DNA of 64,000 nt from assembly GCF_030247195.1 (NCBI RefSeq), contig NC_080672.1:163127471-163191470 (forward strand). Reading direction: 5' to 3'. Below the pieces are notes generated by a model. That model saw nothing but the letters and a program-made list of their open reading frames with translations. It ran no database searches and was not told where the DNA came from. The first letter of the stretch is position 1, and every line of letters begins with the position of its first letter. The DNA is from Topomyia yanbarensis (lineage: Eukaryota; Arthropoda; Insecta; Diptera; Culicidae). This document shows, one piece after another, positions 45,960-56,720 of the stretch. The position numbers and the translations under genes are program-made.

Positions 45960-46984
45960 TACTCATTCAAAATCAAGAAATAGCAACCGAGTGCATCGTT
46001 AAATCATTTCTTTCATTTTACTAGTAGGTAAAAAAGGCAAACGAAAGTGAAAACATTCCCCTCACTCCAGATAGTTGTTTCTCCGCTTAAGCCCGATATC
46101 CGATTACTCATCACTTTTCCCCCTGTTTCGTACAATAATTTGCCGTTAATTGTACCGACAGCATCGTATAGCAACCCAACCGACAATAACCTTGAAAAAA
46201 TCTATTTTTAAAAAAAATATTTCTTTGGACTCTTGAGAATTTTACCCGTTCTAAACTGGAACCGGCTTTTTCCCTGAACGAGTGCGTGCGATGTGATAAT
46301 GACTAGACGTAACGCACAGATTTGCTCTCGCATGAAACACTTGAGCCGCTTCTTGGATTTTGTTTCGGAACACCGCACTTGAGGGTGAAAAACCTGTGTA
46401 GGAAGCGTCAAAATAGGAGAGAAAAGACGATCCGTGCATGTGGCTGTCCGGCTGTCTGCTGCAGCAAAGACTAACGGAAACCGCGCTCTGTAACCCGCTG
46501 ATAATTTTCTCGTTGCGTTTACCAAACTGGTGACTGACAGGCAAGAGCATAGGGGATTTAAATTTTGAGCCATGCTTCTGGAATGTTTCACATTATGTCG
46601 AGTGTGAGCTACGGTTCGCGGTCAGAACAGATGGTGCTGGTGTCCGTGAAAACCACTGGAAGAATGTGAACTGTTTATATATGCCGACAAAATGGCACAA
46701 GATTGGTAGCGTCAATGAACTTTTTGTGTTTGACAAGGATCAGTTGGTGAGTTGGACAGCGATGTCGATGTTGTGCATTTGTTGATACAACAATTCAATT
46801 TGTTACATTTTCAGAATAAAATTGAATGCAAATTACTGAACAAAACTGGTAAATTGGTCCAATAAGAAAGTCAGTAGGTTGTATTAACCAAATTACACAA
46901 ATGAAGGCCGCACATGCTTCACTTTTTTGTACAACTGTTGATGGGAATCAACAGAATAGCACCCCCTACAATCTGGTCTTGATA
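45960..46984. other. No supported gene; a less AT-rich patch
   Basis: The minus strand at 46208-46591 is open in two frames (127 and 99 codons) and is richer in GC than its surroundings. Neither translation resembles a known family. It lies about 250 bp upstream, on the minus strand, of the splice-site cluster at 45.9 kb, but I see no acceptor or donor that would join them. Confidence 0.35.
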
Positions 46985-46988
46985 TTAA

Positions 46989-47942
46989 CCCTAGAACGTT
47001 GCACTGGAATACAAATGTACTCCACGCCTTCTTTGGGGCCGTGCAAAAAACGAGAATTCGGCATTTACCGACCTGAGACCATAACCATAATTCAATTTAG
47101 AGTTCCTAGTAAGAGTAGGAAAAGATGGTATAGCCAGTTTGCTTATAGCCTTCGTGGAAGCAGGTGTCAAAGTTGGCGTGGGGTACATTTGTACCCCAGT
47201 GTACGGTTGCCGTTAGTGTTTCGTCAGGTTTTGTGCTGTCAGTGGAAATGTGATTCGTGACAATACCAGTTTAAATACTGGTTGTTTTACTACGGTAGTA
47301 CAATTATTATTATATTATCGTTTTTAATTGTTTATTTAATTAATTTAATTTAATTTTGAAGCGGAACAAAAAATCGTCTCATTTTTGCTGATTTTGTTGT
47401 TAATTGTTATAGTTTTTCAAAGCAATGGCTCGCAAGTATAGTTTGCGCAATATAACAGCTGTAACAGTAACTTTGCGTGTTACCAATGGTCAGAAATATT
47501 TTTTTCATTTCAATTTCCACCCCATTTCGTGGTATTTTCCAAAACTCGATTTTTAAACTTTCACTCTTCAAAATAATTGCAGCTTTTCAAAAATATCGAA
47601 ATTCCATTTTATACAGTATCAAGATCATTCTTTCAACTTTTAGAATCATTTTTTTAAATCGTTGAAAATTCGCAAAATTATAGTAATTTTTGTGAAAAAT
47701 GTCAAAACAGCGATTATTCATTTTTTATGTTGTTCAAACCAATTTATGTATCATTGATTCAATAAATTCCGTACTCCCACTTAAACAGCTGTTTTCGCAA
47801 TTAAATAAACCAAAAAAATGGTATATTATACATTTCTTTCGTTTGCATTTTTACCTGCGAAAATTGCGATCAAACGCGTGGGGTACATTTGTACCCCAGC
47901 GCAACGTTCTGGGATGGAAAACGCAAGTGCAACGTTCTAGGG
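46989..47942. mobile_element. piggyBac-type non-autonomous element, 954 bp, TTAA flanks
   Basis: TTAA at 46985-46988 and 47943-47946 flanks inverted ends CCCTAGAACGTTGCACT (17 bp identical). The right end has an extra 29 bp that includes a second AACGTTCTGGG, and then the palindrome GGGGTACATTTGTACCCC, which also occurs at about 47180 and, with two changes, near the left end at 47010. The repeated end motif and the palindrome probably are transposase contact sites. The interior is AT-rich; a 103-codon frame at 47699-48010 is not recognisable as a protein. A CCC start and a TTAA target point to piggyBac. Confidence 0.85.
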
Positions 47943-47946
47943 TTAA

Positions 47947-48439
47947 CAAAAAATCCAATTTCATGAGTTTAAAATATTTTGATATATCATATGAGAATTG
48001 TCAGAGATAAGGGATGTATATAGGTATGTATATTACTTCAAGGTACAAAATTCTTCAGGACGAACTGACTGGTTCGGAATTATACGGACCAAAAAATAAA
48101 GAAGCGAATGTTGTACAACAGGGTGCAAGGTTCATATAGCGTTCCCATCGGCTGCTATTGAATTTCTAATGGATCCGGCTTTAGGTTCCGGAAATACAGG
48201 GTGATGAATACGATCATGCAACATCTCCCTATTTCAACGTATACTGCGATGAATGTAAAAAGGTGATTCTTTTTCCAAAATACGAGCACAACTAGTTCGA
48301 TTTGTAACTCTAGTTCACTAACAGCCATTTAGAGTCTGTTTGGCCACATTGGCCACTATCGCGTCGGTATTGAAAGCCCCGGCGGAAGTATACAAATTCA
48401 GAATAACAATCACATAGTTTTTTCGGAGATGGCTAAACC
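47947..48439. other. No supported gene
   Basis: The stretch between the piggyBac-type element and the satellite array holds no frame or repeat I can identify. Confidence 0.4.
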
Positions 48440-49500
48440 GGTTAACAAGTTTGCACAATCGCGGGCGTATGTTTGCGTAGATGATCGTGAAGGGCGTAAG
48501 ACAGTATGTGACTTCGCGTGTATAAATTCGATTTTGTAACCCAGTCGCCATTCACATATTTGCGTGTGTTCTTGGATGGCCACGCGGACCGTCATTCTGA
48601 TATTTAGTTTTCGGTGTACGGATCACATTCTGAAAGGGAGTGAGTTACGCCATATCACTAGAGTTCCTGGTCATGTCGCCATGGGTATGGGAGTTATATT
48701 TTTTCTTAATTTTCAAATTTTATTTTTTTTTTCGTTTCTTTTTTTTATTAATTGACATGGTCCTAGACTGTCGGTACCGAGGATAGAGACTTCCGGACGT
48801 GCCTGATCCATGATCGCGCAAGCGCGGGAGTTTGTAGGTTGACGCTTGCGATCGCGTTTGCAAGTTTATGAGCGCTGAGACGTCCATCTTATCATCGGGG
48901 TGTTATCATGTTTGCGAGATCGGGTATGGTGATGTGAATTTGTAACATATTTGCGTGTGTTCTTGAATGTTCGCGCGAACCGTGAGTCTGATATCAAATT
49001 TTTGGTGTACGATTTAGATTTTAGCAGAGTGGGTTCCTTTATATCGCTAGGGTTCCCGGTCATGTCGTCATGAGACGTGTTGTCTAATAGGTATGAGCGT
49101 ATTGTCTTAATTGATCCAGCTGAAGCCATGGATCTAGGCTTCTAGGATCAAGGGTAGACCTCCGGACAAGACCGACTCGTGATCGCATGCGCGACGGCAT
49201 GTTTGTAGGTTCCCGCTTGATACTGCGTTTGGTAAGGTATGAGTGTTAAGACGTTCACTATCGCCGAGGTGTTATCATGTTTGCGAGATCACGGGTGTAG
49301 GTGTGCGGGTGGTCGCGAAGAGCTCTAGCGTTTGTATGTTAACGTGTGGTCCTGAACAATCGCGCGAGCCGTGAATTTGATACTGAAGTTCAGTGTGCGG
49401 TTCAGATACTAGAAGGGAGTGTGTTCTTTCGTATCAACTGTAGTTCCCGGTTATGTCGCCATGGATCGTAGATTATCTGGTGGATATGGGCGTCATCTTT
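48440..49500 (+). repeat. Tandem satellite array with a period of about 390 bp
   Basis: The landmark TCTTG(G/A)ATG followed by CGCG(G/A)ACCGT occurs at 48570 and 48961, and as TCCTGAACAATCGCGCGAGC at 49350, giving periods of 391 and 389 bp. Other landmarks repeat in order: GTTCCCGGTCATGTCG, GAAGCCATGGATCTAGGC and TGATCGC. The first unit is partial (from 48440) and the last breaks off near 49500. Units are roughly 70-75% alike by eye. The monomer at 37575-38062 is the same family. A T-rich insertion interrupts unit 1 at 48695-48755. Confidence 0.8.
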
Positions 49501-50366
49501 GACTGACCCACCTGAAGGCGGGTGTAGAATGGCAGTATAAGAATCGAAAAGAAGAGATAAATGACAATAGATGAGAGATAATTAGACAGGTACAAGATAC
49601 AGCTGGAGTTATGATCACATGACAAATATACATTAGTACTTCTATCACTACTAATACTTGAATAGCCAACCACAACACTTAGCACATCCTTTCTCAATTA
49701 TCTATTTGTTATTGGTTGATTGTTGGTTGTGAGCTGGTAAAGAGAGGAAAAGTATAGAACAGAAACAAAGGCTCACATCAGCCCTCCCGGCCTCCTCGAT
49801 ACATCACTATCGAGGCTTATTGTAATTAGCATCTTGAACGGGCTTCTTATATAAATCAAATCCTGAGCCATAATGATTGGCGGATTATTACTTGAGCACT
49901 AATTCGAGAGCGAATCCTTATATTTAGATAACTCTATTGAATCTATTGTGGCTTAATGATGTTTACAATCTCATCAACCTGCGAGAGGGAACAAAAGACA
50001 AAAAACTAATATCTCTATAAATAAAAGCCTTATGCAGGCGTTACTGGAAAAATGACACAAATATAAAACACATGTATTTTTACACGGTCCTGTTTTCGTA
50101 ACATAAAAACGTGATTATTCAAGAATTCATGGAACTTTTTCCGTGTGTATGGAATAAACACCAAATTACCTGTAAGAAACGAAACTACAGACACGCAAAA
50201 CTCGCAATCTTGTCAGACAGTAAAGTAGAACTGTTGGTAGGGTAAAGGGCCTATTTTCACCATACTAAGCAGGGTGCATCACTAATTCATTAATTTCTCG
50301 GCCTACAATCAATGGAATGCGTGAAAATTACCATAAACAGCTTTGCTTCGTTGTTAGGAATCAGTA
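49501..50366. other. No supported gene; one orphan element terminus
   Basis: GCTTATTGTAATTAGCATCT at 49817-49836 is shared with AGCTTATTATAATTAGCATC at about 26301. At 50239-50260 the sequence AGGGTAAAGGGCCTATTTTC resembles the terminus of the inner element at 50570, with a TA in front, but no partner end is visible. Confidence 0.45.
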
Positions 50367-50569
50367 TACAGTAATGTTTTGATTATATCACTATGCGTTT
50401 ATATCAATACTCGTTTATACCACCCTCGATTATATCACGGTTTCGTCTCGATTATATCACACTTTTTCAAAAACGGACAAGACACACTACGTTTTGATCC
50501 AATTAAGCCACATGTTGTGTCCTGGTACTTTCAGGATTTTTTTACAATTGATTTGCTTATTTACATGTA

Positions 50570-51400
50570 GGGTAATGAGCCTATTATTGGCTTTCGGATT
50601 ATATATGATGAGGGCGGTCAAAAAATCGATCTTTTATATTCGTTTATCTTAAAGTACAGATTCTTGAGAAAGTATCTGAAAATCGGTATGTTTATAGATG
50701 TTAAAGCAGTAGAAGCAAAGTTGTAGCGCAGTTCCTTTACGTGAGCGTGGCGCGAAACTTTAAACGTGAATAATCTCGAAATCATGTTTTACCAAAAACT
50801 TTGTTGTAGTGAATAGGATTGCCAAAATATATCTCGGCCGATTCCAATTTTAGTTTTAAATTCTTCGTAACTTATTTGCCGTGTCCTCAAGGGGCCGTCT
50901 GGTATAATGAGTAAACAAATTGACTTATTTTTATTCACTTAATTGTTATTCACAAGCAAATCTACCAAAAATAATGAGGAAACCAAAATACGCGATATGG
51001 TAGGTATGACGAGACATGCATTACTCTTGAATTAATTTAAATACTTTTCTTTTGAAAGGACAACATCAACAATTGGAGATGGGACTATCTCTATGGATGT
51101 TGAAACAACGAAAACTGAATCGTAGTCTCTTCGAATTCACTGATTTTAATATTATATTTAATAAGATATTTGTCCAAAACCTTAGCGTGCCAGATTCCTT
51201 CAAGTTTAGTTTTGGGTGGTTCAACAATTTTAAGAAACGGTACGGGATAGGTAAAGTGAAGCTGTGTGGAGAAAAATTATCCGCTGATGCCATACCGTTT
51301 GACCCAATGCGTTGAACAAAGATGGCAGACGCTGCTCTAACCAACGGTTTTAAATGGGTATTGTAATAATAGAAATATGGCAAAAATAGGCTCATTACCT
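50570..51400 (+). mobile_element. Inner TA-flanked element carrying a CENP-B-type helix-turn-helix
   Basis: TA at 50568-50569 and 51401-51402 flanks inverted ends GGGTAATGAGCCTATTATTG and AGGTAATGAGCCTATTTTTG (about 22 bp). It lies wholly inside the outer element. It contains the pogo/CENP-B DNA-binding fragment at 51052-51315, so it is a deleted derivative of an autonomous pogo-type transposon. The catalytic DDE domain is absent. Confidence 0.78.
51052..51315 (+). pseudogene. CENP-B/pogo-type DNA-binding domain fragment of a transposase
   Basis: About 87 open codons include FGWFNNFKKRYGI and LCGEKLSAD, the conserved end of the CENP-B-type helix-turn-helix (consensus S.GWL.RFK.R.GI....L.GE..SAD). 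It is preceded by an LWMLKQRKLNRSL-like first helix. The frame has no ATG at its start; a TTG at 51052 is the nearest candidate. After SAD the protein stops resembling the family because a 75-bp repeat (51290-51365) replaces what should follow. No DDE domain remains, so this is a relic. Confidence 0.75.
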
Positions 51401-51652
51401 TACTATGATTGATTATTTTTGACACTTTTTAACTTTTTATTACTATTTGTTTATAGAAATACATGGGTTAATGCTTGGATGTAATTTTTTGTTTTGTTTT
51501 GAATATATCACGCTTCAAGTATATCACGCTAAAATACAGACCGACCGTGATATAATCGAAACATTACTGTAATAACACAAATGCGCTGAAAACAATGAAA
51601 TTCTCGTGTTTGAGCGCAACGAAAACTCGAATCGGGTGCCTCTATTATTGCG

Positions 51653-51726
51653 CTACCATTTGGCTCAATGCGCTGAACAAAGATAGCAGACACTGCTCTA
51701 ACCAACGGCTTCAAATGGGTATTATT
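51653..51726 (+). repeat. Second copy of a 75-bp repeat also inside the inner pogo element
   Basis: The stretch CTCAATGCGCTGAACAAAG to CGGCTTCAAATGGGTATT matches 51290-51365 (CCCAATGCGTTGAACAAAG to CGGTTTTAAATGGGTATT) at about 87% by eye. The two lie 363 bp apart in the same orientation. This suggests a second, otherwise lost copy of a related element. Confidence 0.7.
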
Positions 51727-53558
51727 CACAAATCCCCGACTATGTCCGGGGAACGTGCCATTTGAGCCAATATATTCTGATAATACGGTCATCGAACTGT
51801 GAGTTCGAACTAATTTGCGAGTGCATCGAGTGTTCATAAAACCAGTATTGCGAAACGAGCGCTTTCATCTAGTAGGCAGTGCAATTCCAGGATGCTTTTC
51901 TCGTGAATGCTCGTTTACTGTGTTATCTCGCAAGGTATAAATACACTGGAGAGCACAGGCGACTGTGGAGGCACGAATAGTATGGCTTGCTACGAGTGTT
52001 CTCAGGTGAACGTGATTATCGTTACTTCGCGGATTTTTCTCGATTAAATGTAAAGTATGTACAAAAAGTACGACATACCATTACTATAGTTTGAAAGTGA
52101 TCTGAAAATATATCGTAAGAAAATGTCAATTGTCCATGAATATAATTTAGGTCCTGAGCTTTAACAAACACAGGTCGATTATATATATTATCCATTGTAC
52201 TACATTGCCTTCGTCAGTCCCAAATCGCTAGCTAAACCTGTATTTTCTAATGACGAAATTTTCAAATCGATGGTTTCTATTAAATTTTTTACAAGAATGA
52301 TTCCCAAATTCAATGTAACATTAACGCATATGGACTCGAAACATCTCGCGCACCCCTAGAATTAGATTTCCGACGACGATAACCATAATTGTCTATATTT
52401 TAAGTCACTTACGCCGGCCCATCTGGCTACTTTGTAACACCAACTGAACAGAACTTCCAGCCGCGTCCTATCGACATTCCAACCGTTTAATATAATTGCA
52501 TTCATACAGTGCGCTGCGAGCTTAGGTCGATGGATTGTTATCTGCAAACTATACCCCGCCGACGAGCTAAACTTATAACCGACAGCAGCGACCAGCTGCC
52601 GAAGCGAGCCGCCGTCGAAAGGTCTAGCAGAAAGGTCAGGAATGGAATGTCCATTTAAAATATTCCTTTTCGTTCTTCCCACTCCCGTACATTATCTATC
52701 ACGACCGTTAACGAAACAATAAACATGGTTTCGTTTTACATATAAATCGATGCTCATTCAAACGCCTGTAATTATATTCTAGTTTAGCCCTGCGCAATTC
52801 GCTTCTTGTTCGCTTGTTCCGCGGTGCAAAAGCTGAACGGTAATTTCTTGTGACAGTCGTGGCAAAATTGATAACATATAATTTAACACGAGTTAATCGT
52901 GCTTGACTCGTGGTCGGTCTCCGGTCCGGGAGTTGGATGTACGCTAAACAATTGGCTAATCAGCATGTATGCGCCAATAGGCACCTCTGCTCCAAACGCC
53001 AACTGGACAGTTGAAGGGAACGTGACTCATCGGGCGCAGTGCACCGCTACAGCGGAGCGAACTATCATCTTTGTTCCGCTCCCCTCTAATCAACATGAGC
53101 ATGCATAAAAACAGGAGAAACCGCACGGTTGGCAATGATGAATCATTTATCATGATTTGATTGAATTGCACAAAAAAACAATTTTAAATCACCTAACAGT
53201 GCGATGAGACATTTATTATAACTTTTATCACTCTCTTCGGATATTATATCGATTGAGAACATTTAGAACAGGATATTTCGCGATATTTTTGATAACACAT
53301 ACTACATGCGACGGTGGCAGTGCTCAGAGACACGATGAATCAACATAGGATAACATCAGTGCGAGAAATCTCAAATCAAGTGAAAAAAATGATTTATAAA
53401 ATAAACGGACAAACGAATTAGTACTAATGCTTTGTTAATAAAATGTTAATAAAATATGTAAGTTCATCAAACAATAAAATGTTATTAAAATATATAAGCT
53501 CTTCCATCAAAGCATTATATAAGGAAAAACTGAATTTATCTAAAGGGGGTTGTCCTAG
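51727..53558. other. No supported gene
   Basis: GGTATAAATACACTGG at 51934-51949 is TATA-like, with a short ATG frame (MACYECSQ) at 51982 that ends in CAG|GTGAAC, a passable donor; there is no initiator at the right distance. The minus strand at 52362-52682 is open for 106 codons and less AT-rich, with a GTAAGT at its end, but resembles no family. Confidence 0.35.
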
Positions 53559-54014
53559 AGCTTGAGCTTGTGCGACCACCGCTGGCTGCTACTCCGTTAT
53601 TGATCTGGACTAGCTGAAGTTGCACAGGGAATCAGTAGATAATTATGCTTGGGAGTAGCGAAACATCTTTCAATGTGCAACTCCTGGTAATCCTAAAGTG
53701 TATATTGATCAATACCGGCCCTAACGTAGGTCGCGGAAGGAAAGGGAAGGAATGTTAGTCCAATTCTTTGTTTTGCTAGAGGCCGTACATACTACTGCGC
53801 ATTCCCCAAGTATTACGGGAGGAGGATATTTGTTAGTAAGTATAGAATTAGGATTCTACATCTTCTTAACCGACGTCAGCTGACTTCACTATCTGGACTA
53901 GATGTCGATCCATTAAATCATGGATCGGGGACCAACGGCTTTACTCTTTCTGGGATTGAACCCAGACCAACTGGAATGAGTGGGGGTCATGCTTACTACT
54001 CAACCACCGGCGCC
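53559..54014 (-). mobile_element. tRNA-derived SINE, second copy
   Basis: On the minus strand the head reads TGGTTGAGTAGTAAGC (A box, 54006-53991) and GGTTCAATCCC (B box, 53962-53952), a good fit to GGTTCNANTCC at tRNA-like spacing. The body and the AAGCTC tail match the copy at 21035-21542 throughout, with several small indels. No clear target duplication flanks it, so it is older or truncated. Confidence 0.75.
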
Positions 54015-54020
54015 GCCAGA

Positions 54021-54095
54021 ATTTTCCTAAATGGGGTTTTCCTGGGCCATAAAGCGAAATTTTCCTAAATGGGGTTTTTCTGGGCCATAAAGCAA
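54021..54095. repeat. 38-bp tandem duplication
   Basis: ATTTTCCTAAATGGGGTTTT followed by CCTGGGCCATAAAGCGA occurs twice in a row (54021 and 54059) with two differences. It directly abuts the SINE head. Confidence 0.85.
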
Positions 54096-54459
54096 AAGAA
54101 AATATTGCATATAATGGAAGCGCATACTCTCAATAGCGTTTTCTCAATTTTTAACGCAATTGAGAATTAAGAACTGAAATTGCAGCGCTTGATAACCTCT
54201 GAAGTGCATGCGTGCATAAGTCGATTTTTTTTAAAATAACCTCAGTGGGCAATGTGCTTCGAATATCGTTGAACCAATTTATCTGAAACTTCTTAGTATT
54301 TTCTATCACAATAGCTAGTGACAGAACAACGGAATTTTGATTTGAACCATTATTACTAATCTTATTGCCAAAGAACAAATTAAAAAACTCTCAAACCCCG
54401 TTTTTTATATAGTAAATCGTCATTATTACTAGACCTTTTTTTGAGAAAACCTTCAATAA

Positions 54460-54578
54460 CCTTCCGTCACTCACGCCGCGCTAATGAACTATGTGCACGC
54501 TGCTCTGAAAACCTAGCGAGATCGTCTTAGAACACCAGCGGATTCTTATTCAGAGCCATTGGCGCGACTTCCGGAAGG
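54460..54578. mobile_element. Possible TTAA-type MITE remnant, 119 bp
   Basis: CCTTCCGTC at the left and CCTTCCGGA inverted at the right form short inverted ends with further scattered matches inward (GCGC near AATG). The right flank is TTAA and the left is ATAA, so a piggyBac-type duplication would need one mutation. Weak. Confidence 0.3.
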
Positions 54579-54582
54579 TTAA

Positions 54583-55340
54583 ATCAGTAAAGATTGCTAA
54601 AAGCTAACATATATTTTATTATTTACAGTTAAGCGATTCGCGAGATATCACATTCACTGCATGCGATGAAAAATAAACTGCGTTGTTGAGCGAATGTCAC
54701 TACTCCGTTGATAAAAAAAAATTAACATTTTCCAAATACTTAATATTCACAACCTTATTGTGAAGTTTTTTTCAATAAACTTGTGTAATATTGGTTACAT
54801 AAAATGATGAAAATTCCAAAACTTTCTCGAGCCGCAACATAGCGTACCCATTAATTTGGGATACCCTTTTAACATAGCAAATGCACAAATTGGAGTAGGT
54901 TCGCCAAATTTTGGAAGAAGTCGTTAATTAACACCTTCAAAACTACCAAAAATTTGGTGTAGTTCGATGCAGTAGAAAAAAATATCCTTAAAAATGGGGT
55001 GTACCTATTAATGCTGGATGCAGTGAACAGAATTTTTTATGATAGATAGAGAGTATTCGAAGAAGTTTCTTGTGGACGAGTTGTTTCTACATACTTGGAG
55101 TCAGTGGCGTAACCAGAAATTCGGCTTGGTAGGGGCTTGACGCAAACCGATAATTTTTCGAAAATACTACAATTTGATGTATCTTTGATAAAATATCGAG
55201 TCTACAAACAAGAAAAATCAATATAGAATAACATTCAAACCTCCGTAGAAATTTGTTTATAATATGTTATTAAAGTCAAAGAATTTGTATTTATAAAGTT
55301 AAATAAATATGCGAAAACTTTTCTTATTCTATTATTATTC
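54583..55340. other. No supported gene; orphan terminus-like motif
   Basis: AGTGGCGTAACCAGAAATT at 55103-55121 resembles a terminus common to many insect DNA elements, but no inverted partner was found. The rest is AT-rich. Confidence 0.35.
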
Positions 55341-55663
55341 TAGAATATAAAAATCGGAAATAAACTTTAAGCATAAAAATCGGACAGAAATCCTTCAGCA
55401 TAAGAATCACTTAAAAAGTTATCACCCATAAAACTCGGCAAGGGTGAACCTCCAGTATAAAAATCGTTTAAAAATACATAAATCACTCGTAGGAGCATCC
55501 GTATAATCCGTATATCTTAATGTTCAAGATTAAAAGTCGGCTAACAACAACTACTTTGCAATAATCGGATGCATTTCTTTCCGGTTTTTTTACCCGATTC
55601 TTACAAAGGAATGTCCCAGTCCGATTTTTATGCTTGATGTTTATATCCGGTTTTTATATTCTA
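55341..55663. mobile_element. Inverted-repeat element with iterated ATAAAAATCGG motif
   Basis: Left and right arms of about 80 bp are inverted: TAGAATATAAAAATCGG with GCATAAAAATCGGAC after it on the left, and the same order read inverted on the right (TAGAATATAAAAACCGG, GCATAAAAATCGGAC). ATAAAAATCGG or close variants occur at least five times. No coding frame; the target duplication is not clear. Confidence 0.65.
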
Positions 55664-56454
55664 ATATATTTGAAAAGGGTTTTACGAAGCATGTTCTGTC
55701 ATTGCGACTTTTATTTTCGGTCGCTCGAATCAGCTCAATACAATCACTTAAATATAACAATACCAAAAGAAAGGACATATTGCATCCATTAAATTCACCG
55801 GAAGTGCTATTGGCCTAAAAGTAGCCTTTTTGATTGCATGTTTTTTAACTTATTTCTAGATATGGACAAAAATTTAAATCTTTCGTTCGAATACAATGTT
55901 AATATATTTCTTTTGATAATGTTCCAATGTCGATAGTTGTAAAGGTATTAAGCTTTCTGGTGATATACAGAATGTTTGTCTATTAATTGTCAGATAATCT
56001 TAAAAAACTTCAATTAGTGCCTTCTTTTCGTACTCAATTATTATTATTAGTCATTAAGTGACCTTACGCTTGTCCGGACATGTCGCAGACCCAGGTGATT
56101 CGCATTTCATGCCAAAATATTCTGACTCCTGCGTATAGAAGACAAAAGGTTAAATCGCCGGGAAACTCTAAGCTGGCACACATGAGTCGATTGATGCTCC
56201 TGGCCTAGGAACGAATTATATACATTTCTGTTATAACAAATGTAAAAACAATGTTTGATTAATTGTTGCAAGTTTGGCGAAACTTTCTCATGAGTTTAAG
56301 ACGAATTGAACGTCAAGTTTGGAATCATTAAATTGTAAGGATGGCGATGAGGTTGGATAGCCACACATTTTATCGATTTTTTGTTTGTTGGGCCGGTGTT
56401 TTCTGTTTCCTTGAAATGGTTACAAAAGTAAAAAATAAATGAAGCGTAAACTTT
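55664..56454. other. No supported gene
   Basis: AT-rich with short frames only. I recognise no repeat boundary. Confidence 0.4.
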
Positions 56455-56457
56455 CAA

Positions 56458-56717
56458 GGGACCATTCATAAATTACGTAACGCAAAAATTGCCCAAAATT
56501 GACCCCCCCCTCCCCCTATGTAACAAATTGTCACAAATTTTTCCATCCCCCCCTCCCCTGTTACGTAACAAATTCCAAGAAAAAAATTTTTTTTCTTCGA
56601 TGAAAACATGTTACGTAACGATCTAGTTAACACCCCCTCCCCCCTATGTCACAACTTGTCACAACTTGTCGTACCCCCTCCCCCCCTAAAAGCGTTACGT
56701 AATTTATGAATGGTCCC
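56458..56717. mobile_element. PIF/Harbinger-like MITE (family B), copy with CAA duplication
   Basis: The 260-bp element has GGGACCATTCATAAATTACG ends and CAA on both sides (56455-56457 and 56718-56720). It differs from the copy at 23189 mainly in C-run lengths and one C to T change, so both derive from a recent burst. Confidence 0.9.
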
Positions 56718-56720
56718 CAA

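Larger units (their letters stand above)
50369..51569. mobile_element. Outer pogo/Tc1-type element, 1201 bp, TA target
   Basis: TA flanks (50367-50368 and 51570-51571) enclose inverted ends CAGTAATGTTTTGATTATAT and CAGTAATGTTTCGATTATAT (23 bp with one difference). GATTATATCAC motifs are repeated inside both ends (for example near 50429 and 50450; inverted near 51511 and 51523), as expected of transposase binding sites. CAG starts and TA duplication fit the pogo group of Tc1/mariner. Without the inner insertion it is only about 370 bp and non-coding. Confidence 0.82.

Noticed and set aside
50150..50185. Minus-strand TTTCTTACAG|GTAATT as another recursive splice site
   Set aside because: The pyrimidine tract is short and the donor is weak; expected by chance.
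52362..52682. 106-codon minus-strand frame with TCAGTT and GTAAGT near its end
   Set aside because: The protein resembles nothing, and single consensus hexamers are expected by chance every few kilobases; no acceptor or TATA is placed consistently.
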